This document shows, piece by piece, positions 32,760-42,841 of a stretch of 64,000 nucleotides of DNA. This stretch comes from Triangularia verruculosa (lineage: Eukaryota; Ascomycota; Sordariomycetes; Sordariales; Podosporaceae). Made by a program: the position numbers and the translations under genes. Under the pieces are notes generated by a model. That model was not told the DNA's origin. It ran no database searches and worked only from the letters and a program-made list of their open reading frames with translations. Position 1 is the first letter of the stretch, and every line of letters begins with the position of its first letter. The stretch spans positions 18,424 to 82,423 of the forward strand of contig MU864018.1 in NCBI GenBank assembly GCA_033296885.1. Reading direction: 5' to 3'.

Positions 32760-33245
32760 CGTGAGACGGGAGGGTGGTGGGAAGCTGCGCCGACTAGAAG
32801 TTCATACGGAGTGGGTTGTCATTATCGATAGTGGAAGGCAATCTTTAATGTCAGCTAGTATTTACGGGCTCCAGATATCTGACGATAGCTAGGTAGCCAT
32901 TATCCATGTCACACAAACGGCAGGTGCTTTGAATGGGAGCGACGTAAAGAGCTAGCGGATCCATTCCGATGCCTCGGTTCCCCAACAACAAGACGCTAAG
33001 AGAGGCATCATAGCTCGCTAAGCATGCCGATCTGGGGTTCAGACAAGGGTAGGATGCCACACTGGTCCCCGAAATCCCCGAAGGTGGCACGCGAGATGGA
33101 GCTTCAACTACAACTTCTGGTGATGATGGGCATTGTACGTGGCATTCGTATTCAATTTCTAAATAGTAGATACAGTCAGGTTCTATCATCACACTTCATA
33201 AGATGCATTTTGTTTTCTTTTTTTCCTTGTCTTTGATCACATCAC
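32760..33245. other. intergenic between monooxygenase and SDR genes
   Basis: The monooxygenase start (32759, minus) and the SDR stop (33246, minus) bound this region, so it is the monooxygenase promoter. No gene is seen. Confidence 0.45.
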
Positions 33246-34724
33246 TCAGCCTGATCTTTCAGTTCTCGAAGACCTTTCCGCTCGTCTCTCAGCTCTCTCA
33301 GATCTGTCACCTCTCCCTGGCCGTTCAGACCTTTCAGACCTCTCGCTTCTCTCAGCCCTTTCAGCTCTTTCAGCCCTTTCGGGCCTCTCAGGTCTTTCCG
33401 ACTTCTCAGGTCTCTCGGTGGCCTCGGGTCTCTCAGACTTCTCGGGCGCCTCGGCTGCCTCAGATCGATCGGCCTTGTCAACTACCTCCGCCTTCGGAGG
33501 CTTGACGGCCTTCAAGCCGCCGCTCTCGTCGATGACTTGTCTTCCCTGGAAACCCACTGCAAGGTCGACTGTCCCGTTTCGGATGACATATCTGAAGAGC
33601 CATTCTGGAAGCGCCCTCTGTATTGGTGTCAGCTGTTGTCATCTAGGTATCATGCGCACAGAGTTAAAACTTACCAAACAAGTGACATATCTCATGATTC
33701 CTGGCAGATACACGACGGCGCCGTACCCGCTCTCAATTTGCTTGACAATCGCCTCGGCTACCGTCTCGACGTGAAGCAGTGGCGTTCCAAATTGCGACTG
33801 ACGGGGCACAGTGCCGACTAGCAGCGGGGTACGAACGAAATTGGGAATAATGTTGGTCAACCTGACCTTGTCCGCCTTGTGTCTATGCTTCAGTTCCAGC
33901 GCCAAGCCTTCGTGCAACGCTTGAATACCAGCCTTGGTGGCGGCGTAATCGACGATACCCGGCGGGGGAACAACGGCACTCATGGAGCAGATCGAAACAA
34001 TGTGTCCATGGTTCGTCTTCGCCATGTGCGGGACGAACTCCTTGATGAGCAAGAATGGCGCTTGAAGGTTGGTCTTGATGGTGACCTCGACGTCGGAATA
34101 GGATCCCTCCAAGACACTGAAGCCACGGGAGAGACCGGCGTTGTTGATCAAGACTGTTGGGTAGCCGACCTTCTTCTTGATACGCTTGGAGACGGAGCGC
34201 ACGAGCTCCGGTTTGCTGAGGTCAGCCTGGAAGTAAAAGACCCTGGAGGCATCAGCAGCGGATGGCTCCCACGACATGGGCGCAAAGTCAACAATGACAA
34301 TCTTGACACCCTTGTGTCTGGCCAAGAACAGCTTGGCAGTATGCTCCCCGATGCCACTGCTACCACCGGTGATCAGGACAATCTCCTTGTCGAGGGTTTT
34401 CCACTCCCCCGGCTTGTTGCGCGTCCAGTTGTTGGCGGTCCATTTCGTGAGAAGTTCGTTGGCAGAGTAGGCGGCGCCAATGAGACCAAGAGTCAGAGCG
34501 GTACGTGCGATCTTGGGAAGGTTGATATCGCGGGGGCTCAGCTTGATGCCGAGGCGGTTGGCGTGCGTGAAGAGGGTGGTCAGGTACTTGACGGACGAAT
34601 CGAGGGTGAGGAAGTGGGCAGCGCCGGCAATAGGAAGGGCGAGATACTCGTTCAGGGCAGTGTATCGAACGACTCGGGCGAGGTTGTCGAGGTGAAAGCC
34701 CCTGTTCTCTCTACTGGTAGCCAT
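33246..34724 (-). CDS. membrane-anchored short-chain dehydrogenase with Glu-Arg repeat tail
   Basis: Exon 1 is 33675-34724 and exon 2 is 33246-33617, with a 57-bp intron (GTAAGT...ACAG); 473 residues. A hydrophobic N-terminal region (about 75-92, ALTLGLIGAAYSANELL) precedes a classical SDR fold. The nucleotide motif is TGGSSGIG at 119-126, then NNAG at 194-197, with the catalytic Tyr260/Lys264 in YAATK and an upstream serine in SICSMS. Related enzymes interconvert secondary alcohols or sterols with ketones at the ER or lipid droplets. Exon 2 closes the SDR region (WLFRYVIRNG) and adds a tail with about 20 E-R units preceded by P, A or S (roughly 405-470). This is unusual for the family. It is divergent from the esterase gene. 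Confidence 0.85.
33249..33470 (-). repeat. Glu-Arg tripeptide repeat tract of the SDR tail
   Basis: An imperfect run of GAG-AGA/AGG plus CCT, GCT or TCT codons. On the + strand it appears as an almost pure pyrimidine tract. It encodes units such as SER, PER and AER. Confidence 0.8.
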
Positions 34725-35239
34725 ATTTATCCAAAACTAACAAAAGATGCTGGCAGAATTCTTGAGCTATCCAAAAGTGATGTTTAGGAGAAGAAAAAGG
34801 TGAGCGTCTGAGGTGCCCGGCGTGTAACAGTCACACTCCACACCGCTACTGCCAGTCATCAGCTGCTGTGCTTGACAACCCCTCCGATCTCCCTCATGTG
34901 CCCCTCATCCCATCAACCCCTCCACGGCAAGGAACACCCCTGGTCGTTTCTCCAACTGCCAGCGAACAGGCTCCCCACAGTCTTGGCGGTACCCAAACCC
35001 CGCAAAGTGCAAAGTGGGCCGAGGAAACACCCCTGTTGGGACGCTGAGACAAAGCACATGAAAGATACCAAGACGCACCAGAGTCCAGATGGGGAATGGA
35101 GAATGCAGCGAACAGTTGATGCGAAAATACTGACGAGAGGCCGCCAGAAGCCGATTTTGCATTCTATTCTCGTCTTAAAACCATCTTGGTTGTATTTGTC
35201 TGACTTCTTGTGATTATTTGGGAGAAACAAACTTTGACA
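34725..35239. promoter_or_regulatory. divergent promoter region of SDR and esterase genes
   Basis: The 515 bp between the SDR start (minus) and the esterase start (plus) can serve both. The shared region supports co-regulation of the pair. I do not see a clear CGG-triplet pair here. Short frames inside are not called. Confidence 0.45.
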
Positions 35240-36555
35240 ATGGTAAGTGGACCTCAACACCACGAAATTTTCTCACGATGTCAACAAACCCCCTTTTTTG
35301 TGCTGACATAACTCCCAGGCGCCTGCACCATCCAAACCAATCACTCTTTCCATTCTTGGGAAGATTTCCCTTTTATTCAAACTTTTAGTTGTCGGTATGT
35401 CATTCTTTATAATTCCGAATAGCTTATTCTCCATCGTTAACTCGACCTGCAGCCCCCCCTCAGCTCCTGATCAATAACCTCCGCTGTCACATTCTCGCCT
35501 TGACGCGCGGCGCGTCTCTGAGGTACTACACCGTCTGCGCATTTAACAAGTTCGCCCTGCGCTACCTCACCCCCCTCCAGCTCCAGTTCATGCTCCCACC
35601 CACCATCGCCATATACAAATCATGGGTTAGAAAACAGTCAACGGCGGCGATCAAGCGGCTGTCCACTTCCAACGGAACCCCCAAACCAGAAGACCTTGTT
35701 CTTTCAGAGCTGCAGGTGGATATTGAGTCCCTTCCTGAGGGGCAGTCTAGTATTCTCTGGATGGGTGACCGTAACAAGGCCAAGAAAGTTGTGCTCTTTT
35801 TCCATGGAGGCGGTTATGCAGTTCCGATGCTGCCGGGGCATATCAACTGGTGCTACCGGTCTTACCTGCTTGCTTCGCCAGGGGAGGTAGCAGTCGCTGT
35901 GTTGCAGTATACGCTTGTGCCTCATGGGCAGTATCCCACGCAATTGAAGCAGGCGGCTGCGGGGTTGGATCATCTTCTCAAGTCCGGCATCGCGCCTCAA
36001 AATATCATCTTTGGCGGCGATAGTGCTGGCGGGAACCTCGCTGCTTCGTTGATTTCACATTTGCTTCACCCACATCCTGAAGCCGTCGCTATCAACCTCA
36101 CCCGGCCGATTGCGGGAGCATTCTTGGTATCGCCCTGGGTGTCAGCCAAAACAGAAAGCCCAAGCTTCAAGAAAAACGGCGGCATCGACATGTTGTCTAC
36201 CCCCACCATCAACAGTGCCTGTGGAGAACTTCTGCCCAAGGATCTAAAGGACGAGGAGAAGGGCTGGGTTATTCCAGTAGATATGTCCCAGGCGGAGCAG
36301 GAGAAGTGGTTCGCTGGACTTGACAAGGTCGTCTCTGAAGTATACATCACAGCCGGTGAGCAGGAAGTCTTCTTAGACCAAACTGTGCAGTTGGCGGATG
36401 TGTTCAAGAAGGCGAACCAGAAGCTGGATGTTAAGGCCGAGCTTATGAAGAACGAGGCTCATGATTGGATTTTGCTGGAGGGCGGGAAGCAGCATGATGG
36501 GGATGCTACCAAGCGGATGAGGACTTGGGTGAAGGGGTTGTGGGGGTTCAAGTAA
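35240..36555 (+). CDS. alpha/beta hydrolase, HSL-type esterase
   Basis: Three exons (35240-35242, 35319-35394, 35453-36555) encode 393 residues. The first exon is just the ATG (ATG followed by GTAAGT); introns are 76 and 58 bp. The N-terminus MAPAPSKPITLSILGKISLL includes a hydrophobic stretch and may be membrane-associated. The fold-3 (hormone-sensitive lipase) signature is present: HGGG at 145-148 for the oxyanion hole and GDSAGG around the nucleophile Ser218. A late EAHDWILL holds the likely catalytic His. Members hydrolyse carboxyl esters. Placed between an SDR/BVMO pair and a regulator, it is the natural candidate to cleave the ester made by the monooxygenase. That role is inference. Confidence 0.85.
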
Positions 36556-36641
36556 TCGGGTCGCGCGAAGAGGATACCGGGAGTTTTAAGCGGAGAATGT
36601 AATGTTTACTATTATTGTCTATTTGAAGTCATGGATAGGCA

Positions 36642-39380
36642 TCACTGAAGGTTCTTCGTTCCCAGACCGCCTGTGAAAAAGTCTAATGGCTGGTCCCAGT
36701 TGAACAGTGAGATCACGTTCAGCATGCTCAAGTCTCCATCACTAGGGACCTGCCACTGAAGGCCATTCCCAAAGTCCAAGGGTGAGTGGTGAACCTGGGC
36801 TGGAGTCAAACCATCATCTCTGGGAGCCATCGAGCCTTGCCCAGCGGGGGTGGCGGAAGTCGCGATGGGTGTTGGAAGGACGGGTCTGGCAGTGTCACCG
36901 GCTTGCTCTATTAACAGTGTGTCAGAAATGCTTGACTATCTTAAGTTGTGAATCGCGCTTTTAGGGCCAGGAACATACCAGCAACGCGCGCCATGACATC
37001 ACCGTGTACCCTCTGCAACAGCTTCAACGACCTGTGCGCAGAGATACTGAAAGAAGCAAAATGTGCCAAGATTTCCTGGCAAAGAACCCATGATCTCTCC
37101 AGTCGTCGTTGATCCATCGAATCGAGCAGCGAAGGGCAAAGATATGCCACAATGACGGCAAGGCCACCGGTGAAGGCGTCTATGTGTGTCTTGTCAGCAA
37201 TGGAAAACCAATAACAAGAGGCAAAAGAGAGCAACATACAAAGCCCATCCCACCACCAACCTCCGGTGGTATCAGTTTGATATGTGCGGTAAACAAGCTC
37301 TATCAAGTCCATGGCTGCCCCCAAGCAAATCTTGGCACACTCAGCTGCGAAGGAAGCGTAGAGCATCCTATTGCCGCCAAATGGAGTTGGCTTTACCGGC
37401 GATGTCGGCTCCGCTGCTTCTGAGTCGGCGTTGGAACAGAGCTGTGTAAGAATTGGCCGATGAAGCATCAATCGCACATAGAGGAAGCTATTAACAAGAG
37501 TCAGCTCATACCCGTCATCAACTGAGGGTGAAGACTTACCTAGCATGCAACACATTTCTCTGCGTCACAATAATTTTCCTCTTGTCGTCGGGCATCCCAC
37601 TAATGTTACTTGGTCCTATCCACGACATAATCGGGACGACGCCCGCCTCATATTTTGACAACTTAGCGTCCAGCTCAAGGATCGCATCTAACCCATACAG
37701 GGGAGACTCGTTCCCTGCAGTGCCTGATGAGCTACCTGGCGCCCCTCGACCCTTGGGTGACAGATAGATGCTGGACAATATCTCACCGAGTATGTGACAC
37801 TGCCGTATGTACTCGATGAAGAAGTTCATCCTTGACGTCTCTGCCACTTCTTCATCCACCTGAGGCGGGATCGCTGACCATTCGTTACCCGCCAGCTCCA
37901 GCCTCGATGGCAGCGGCAAGTCATTGACATCCGTCATCGTCGGCCTCCCAAACGTCATGCTCACAATACTACACCTCTATTAGCCCCATGCCCTCTCCCA
38001 TTGCCTTGTCAAATACTCACATATCCAAAATAACACACCCATGCCACGCCCTCCTCCTCACCTCCCTCTCCAACTCCGACCTCCCCCTCCTTCCAGCCTC
38101 TGTATGCAGCCCCAGCCCCTGCGCCACCCGTCCCGCTACCCCCAGTGAAGTCCAACACCTACTGGGAAAAGGCGTACTCTGCAACAACAGCGTCATCAAC
38201 AACAAAGTCTGCACCACACCCACATTATGCATATCGATCAAATCCAACCCCACAAACTTCTTCGCTCTCTCCAAGAAAGTCTCAATCGCGCTCACCCTAT
38301 CCTTGGGCGACAAGTCCGAAAACTGAGAGCCTATCGCAAAGATGGTATTCAGCGCCGAATGAAAGACAATACTCCCTGCACCCGCTCCCGGTGCACTCCC
38401 CAATCCCAATCCTGGGGCAGGAGCCGGTTCTTTTGTGGCGGCAGAAGAAGACTGCCAGAGCTGGTTATAAGCGTACATAAACGTCGGCTTGTGGAAGAAG
38501 GGATACAGCCAGTACACCCTCTCGAAAAACCTGCCTACCAAGTAATCGGCTACATTTCTCGGCGGAAGCGCAAATCGATCAGGCTGTAGAAACCTCAGCG
38601 GTCCAAAATCCGCTGCAAAAGCCGCTGTTGCTGTAGTTGTGACCACAGATCCCGACCTCGTCAACGTCGTCGACGACGGCAAAACCGGGGGAGCAGTAGC
38701 CCTCTCCCCTGCGTGTTGTTTCTGAGGCTTCACCGATCCATACGCCTCCTTCATAAAACTCGCCGCGGACGAACTCCCGTAGAACTCATCCTGCGTCTCC
38801 TCAAACGCCTGGTTCACGTCATGTTCCGCCGACACCGTCCCCATCGCCGTGATCTTCGTCGCGTTCTCCAGGGAATCCAGCCTTTCACAGTCTGGGGAGC
38901 GGGGAGTGAGAGTAGACGCTGGCGTTGTAGTACACTGAACATGGTCCTTGATCGCTGGTGTAAGCAACCCCGGCCCCGCTCCCGGCTGCACGGAGGCAGA
39001 TCTCCGGGTGCTCGGGCCCGGAGCGGAATCTGGTGACTCGGAATCGAGTGGGGGTGTGGGGATCCCGTTCTCGGAACAGGCCCGTTCGAGCCGTTGGATG
39101 CGTTCATGCAAGACGCGGATGTAGCTAGGTTTGGTTCGGGATCAGTGAGTTGGGATGAACCGTGGGGGAAAGGGTATATAAGAACGTACGCTTCGTTACT
39201 TGCTGTCCTGGCATTCTCGACGGTGTAGATGCACTGGTGCAGCGGCAGCGACCGGCGCCGGCAGGTGGAGCAGATCGGCTTGGCTCCGTCGCAACGAGAC
39301 TTTCTCTCACGGCACGGCTCGCACGCGAGGGAGATTTTCCGGCGCTTTTGCCGCTGCTCGTTTTGGTGTTCGGGATCCAT
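36642..39380 (-). CDS. Zn2Cys6 fungal transcription factor
   Basis: Six exons (39190-39380, 38021-39124, 37540-37968, 37240-37487, 36979-37179, 36642-36907) encode 812 residues. All five introns (52-71 bp) have GT-AG ends. The N-terminal binuclear cluster is C-x2-C-x6-C-x6-C-x2-C-x9-C (CEPCRERKSRC...), flanked by basic residues. Behind it comes a heptad-like linker (YIRVLHERIQRLE), then a Ser/Pro/Ala-rich region and the fungal_trans domain (PF04082). The latter has YWLYPFFHKPTFMYAY, VGVVQTLLLMTLLLQS, GVAGRVAQGLGLHTE and SMTFGRPTM. It is a nuclear DNA-binding regulator. Its place next to the esterase/SDR/BVMO/oxidase genes suggests that it controls them. Intron 4 (37180-37239) is 60 bp and stop-free, so its retention would keep the frame. 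Confidence 0.88.
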
Positions 39381-39935
39381 TCCGGGGCCGTGGATTCGGA
39401 GCTCTGCTTATTGCTTGGACGACAACGCTGCTAAGAACTTGTTGTCGACGTTCGCGACTCTAGTTTTGGCGAGGTTTTGAAAAACCCTAGAACAACGATA
39501 TGGGCAGAAAATTAGACAGTACGATGGCCGCAGGCAAATGATGCAGTTTTTCTTCTCTTCGGGGGTCTTCTCGTCTCAAAAGCCCGACAGCCGGGTGTGC
39601 GGTGAAAGTGTTGGCGATGCGTGAAAGCAAATGGTCGGAAGGTACCCGAGGAATGCGGATTGATTCCGACAGGAGTGGATCCCCATGCTTCGTACCCCTG
39701 CCCTTGATCAAAAGCGTAAGGCAGTTGATCCTTTGAGAGTAGGCCGAAACCTGAAGATGAGAACCAACTGAAGAATAATCGTATATGAGCAGACACCAAA
39801 TATGCTGGCACAATCTTCCTGGCTACTCGAAAAGCTACAGCGACTACTAAGTTACATTAGAGGAGGGTGCTGAGTACCTAGGCAGGTACAGACCAGTTTC
39901 TCGTCCTCTTTCAAGCCTGTTTGATCCCAGGACTA
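39381..39935. other. promoter of the Zn2Cys6 gene and 3' region of the HET gene
   Basis: Contains GAGTACCTAGGCAGGTAC at 39872-39889. No gene is seen. It separates the metabolic cluster from the HET gene. Confidence 0.4.
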
Positions 39936-42056
39936 TTAGATCAGCGTCACTCGTCCCACCTTGTCCTTGACGTGACTACAATCTAACATTTCCCCATTCA
40001 TGAATCCATGCAGATATGAATCGCCCACTACAGTGAACTTCCCCACCTCGTCAGCCTCCCGAAGTACAATGGGTACTATCGCTCCTCTAATCATCCAGAC
40101 CTGGTCCCCCGGGCGTATTGTTGCGGGCCCTAAACCCAGATATCCTCGCGTCGTGCGGTATAATCGGCGGCCAACATTGAGGAGGGCCACAAGGTGAATG
40201 AAGTAAGCCGCCTCTCCGTCAACAATATCATCATTCATCTCCCGTCGTTCTTGTGCTAGCACGGTTTGTTCGATGTCGGCCACGGTCGGGAATTGCTCTT
40301 TTCCACTACCAGCCTGCATACTAGTACTGGTTTCTGAAAGCTTGAGACCAGCTAGACATCCCTGGAATGAGGCATCTGAGGTGTCTCCCGCTCTTATTGA
40401 ATCTGCCAATACCGTTTTGATGAAATTGCGCAAGGAACGTGTGGGAATCGGGGGCGCTGGACCAAGTTTTGTTATGCCGACTACAAGTGTCAAGAACAAG
40501 GTCTCATAGACTGTCTCACCCTCTTTGCGGTGAAGTGGCGGGCAGAGGCAAAGTCGTAGTGCACAATCCAATTGCTGAAGCCGACGCCTGCGCTGATCAT
40601 CATGCCCAAGCCCTGGGATGAGCGCTGTGAAGGGTATACCAGCCGTGTTAACAACGGAGTCAAAGGCAGCACCATCGAGATACAACTCAGAACCATTTCT
40701 TTCCCGGTATGCAGGTGCCCTTGGGTCTGTCCGGGACGCATTCGGCTTCTGAAACCAGATGAGGGCAGAGAGGTCCGCTGCAGTTGACGAATAGTCAGGA
40801 ACCCAAGAAGGCAATCCTGGAAGTGTCGGTTGCTTCTTCCATGTCGGAAGTGTTGACAAATGTGGAAGTTCCAGGATGAAGAGCCACGCAACTCTTGTGA
40901 ATATTTCAGGTGCTGGAAGTGTGTAGTCGGGGACAAGCAGGGGATCAAGGTCCCCGATGTGAAATTTGGTAAATATTCCAAGAGCACCATAGACCCTATC
41001 GCGTAAATCGGTTACCTCTAGAGCTTTTATTATCATGAGACATTGTTCAAGAAAAGCATACTGCAGTTGCTGCACCGTTTGGGTACCGGTCCGCTCAACA
41101 AGTGGCGTGGATGACTGAAAATAGTCTTGAGACTTCATAAGCCCGCTAGTCTTAAAAACACGCTGAGCCCTTCCGATCATAACAGCGCTGTAACCTGGCC
41201 AACTGTTCGGCGTCAGTTCGTGGTGGGACAATAACAGTTCTGAACCGAAACCAGTTTGCAAGAACTCGGCCAAATAACTGATACATGCCCAATCCGTCTC
41301 GTTGAGGCCACAGAGCATGTGAATCTCGGGGGGCAGTGCGATTTCCTGCACGATCCAGACTCGAGAAAACCACCGCCTTCGTTCAAGGAACGAGATGTAT
41401 GATCTCCAGAGGGCTTCTTCGACATGGACTCCAAACTCCGCAGCCAGTACTGCCTCAGACCAATTTCGGGAATACATAGCCTCCGGTTGCTGAAAATATT
41501 CATGGAAAGCCGGTGTACCAAATCTAGCAAGAAGGGTTTTGACATTGTCGAAGTCAGTATCGTCCAGACCAAGCCATGCAATCACTTTCTGACATCGGGA
41601 AAAAATGTCGCCCATCAAAGCAATCTGGATACCTTTCTCATCATTGTCGCTTTGGTTGATGCAGACAGCGTCAACCCAGAGATAGGTCGCAAGTCCACGT
41701 GCGATGATGGAGACCAGAGCTTCGTAAAGGTTCCGTCCGATGAAAATGAACTTCTTCCCCGACGAGGTTCGAATCCCCAAGGGGATGGGCGCTCCACTGT
41801 ACTCGTCCTCGTCCACCCCTATGATCGGAGAACCCCAAGTGTACGACAGCGCCATATACTCAGGCGCGTCGTCCAAGGAGTAGGTTTCCAGCAGACATCC
41901 GGTAAAGAAAACCCTGGGCAGCTTGAGGAGTCGGATTGATCGGGGGTCGGGGAGCTGGTCATACTGATATGGGGCTTCTCTCGCGCGTTGAACTCGGGCG
42001 GGTTCGACCAGAGCATCTTGACGCTTGCGAGCAAAGCGGTTCTGAGAACGATACAT
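39936..42056 (-). CDS. HET-domain protein, HET-6-like
   Basis: A single exon of 706 residues from the ATG at 42056. The frame stays open upstream, with another ATG at 42167, so the start is not certain. The HET domain begins YMALSYTWG at 67-75. It continues through LYEALVSI, YLWVDAVCINQSDNDEKG and MGDIFSRCQKVIAWLG, the classic blocks of HET-6-type proteins. A long middle region carries WFSRVWIVQEIAL and LRDRVYGALGIF. The C-terminus has GDQVWMIRGA and VVGDSYLHGFMNGEML, which is usual for this subgroup. HET-6-type proteins act in vegetative incompatibility and cell death in Neurospora. It is intact and of a different subtype from the HET gene at 2474. Confidence 0.85.
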   Translation of the reverse strand: MYRSQNRFARKRQDALVEPARVQRAREAPYQYDQLPDPRSIRLLKLPRVFFTGCLLETYSLDDAPEYMALSYTWGSPIIGVDEDEYSGAPIPLGIRTSSGKKFIFIGRNLYEALVSIIARGLATYLWVDAVCINQSDNDEKGIQIALMGDIFSRCQKVIAWLGLDDTDFDNVKTLLARFGTPAFHEYFQQPEAMYSRNWSEAVLAAEFGVHVEEALWRSYISFLERRRWFSRVWIVQEIALPPEIHMLCGLNETDWACISYLAEFLQTGFGSELLLSHHELTPNSWPGYSAVMIGRAQRVFKTSGLMKSQDYFQSSTPLVERTGTQTVQQLQYAFLEQCLMIIKALEVTDLRDRVYGALGIFTKFHIGDLDPLLVPDYTLPAPEIFTRVAWLFILELPHLSTLPTWKKQPTLPGLPSWVPDYSSTAADLSALIWFQKPNASRTDPRAPAYRERNGSELYLDGAAFDSVVNTAGIPFTALIPGLGHDDQRRRRLQQLDCALRLCLCPPLHRKEGETVYETLFLTLVVGITKLGPAPPIPTRSLRNFIKTVLADSIRAGDTSDASFQGCLAGLKLSETSTSMQAGSGKEQFPTVADIEQTVLAQERREMNDDIVDGEAAYFIHLVALLNVGRRLYRTTRGYLGLGPATIRPGDQVWMIRGAIVPIVLREADEVGKFTVVGDSYLHGFMNGEMLDCSHVKDKVGRVTLI

Positions 42057-42841
42057 ACTGACTAGATCTGTGAGTCGAGCTGTGAGTCGCGCTGTTGAGT
42101 GTGATCGAGAGTGGAATGAACCACAATGACCCACGAGCGAAATACCTCTAGTTACACCTCCCAGCATGTTGTGCAACAGAAAGATGGTACCGATGTCACC
42201 ACTGAATTGGAGTTGTTCCAAATATCCCTGAGCGATGTTGGTGGGAAATTGGACTGATCAGTTGAGCAAATGTCGGCGTATTCGACGCCGAGTACGTAGG
42301 AGACACACACAACGGATATGTGGATGTCGGACCTAGCCCAAAATTGACTGTTGAATTCTTCGCTCGAGTTGCCTCCCTCTATAAGTCTTATACTGTCATA
42401 AACTCGTCTAGAAACTCATAACTGATGCTTCATGATGCCCATACCCTATCCCAAGCCAAAACCCACGCGCCATCGCTATTTCTTCCCTAGTCTCCAGCAC
42501 ACCATAGCTATGATGACCGTCCACGCCACAGCTAGTAGAGTAATGTTGTCCTAATATACTTCATAATCCGGGGGTGGTGGGACCTCGCCATAGAGCAATT
42601 CATGAATGAGGGAGGAGTCAGAATGCCAGCTTTCCTCATCCCAATTGTCGTCCTCGCCACCATCGCCCGGCGCGTTACCCCTAGCAGCGGCATTGTCGAC
42701 AGGACTGGGAGCCCTGACGGTGGAGCTACCGTCGTCTCCGTCATCTTCTTCGTTTTCATCACCCCCGGGAAGACCCCAGATGATGAGGTTGTCATCAGGG
42801 CCGTCGCCGTCCGTCGCGTCCTCCTTGCCATCCAAGTCGTT
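42057..42841. other. promoter of the HET-6-like gene with an in-frame extension of the Sst2 frame
   Basis: The part next to 42056 is the HET gene promoter. The part next to 42841 carries the 96-codon acidic continuation described separately. Confidence 0.4.
42551..42841 (-). other. in-frame acidic open extension behind the Sst2 stop codon
   Basis: After the TAG at 42842-42844 the same frame stays open for 96 codons to TAG 42551-42553. The composition is strongly acidic: DDNLIIWGLPGGDENEEDDG early, WDEESWHSDSS later, ending PPPPDYEVY. There is no ATG, so it is not a separate gene by itself. It may be the former C-terminus of the deubiquitinase, a readthrough product, or chance in a GC-rich region that also has long frames on the other strand. 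Confidence 0.3.

Noticed and set aside
33879..34787. 302-codon open frame opposite the SDR gene
   Set aside because: Antisense to a complete SDR domain and itself featureless.
26041..39380. the cluster as a polyketide or terpene biosynthetic cluster
   Set aside because: No synthase, cyclase, transporter or P450 gene is present in the interval.
41764..41780. tRNA T-arm-like sequence (AGGTTCGAATCCCC)
   Set aside because: It lies inside the well-supported HET coding frame and no tRNA fold can be built.
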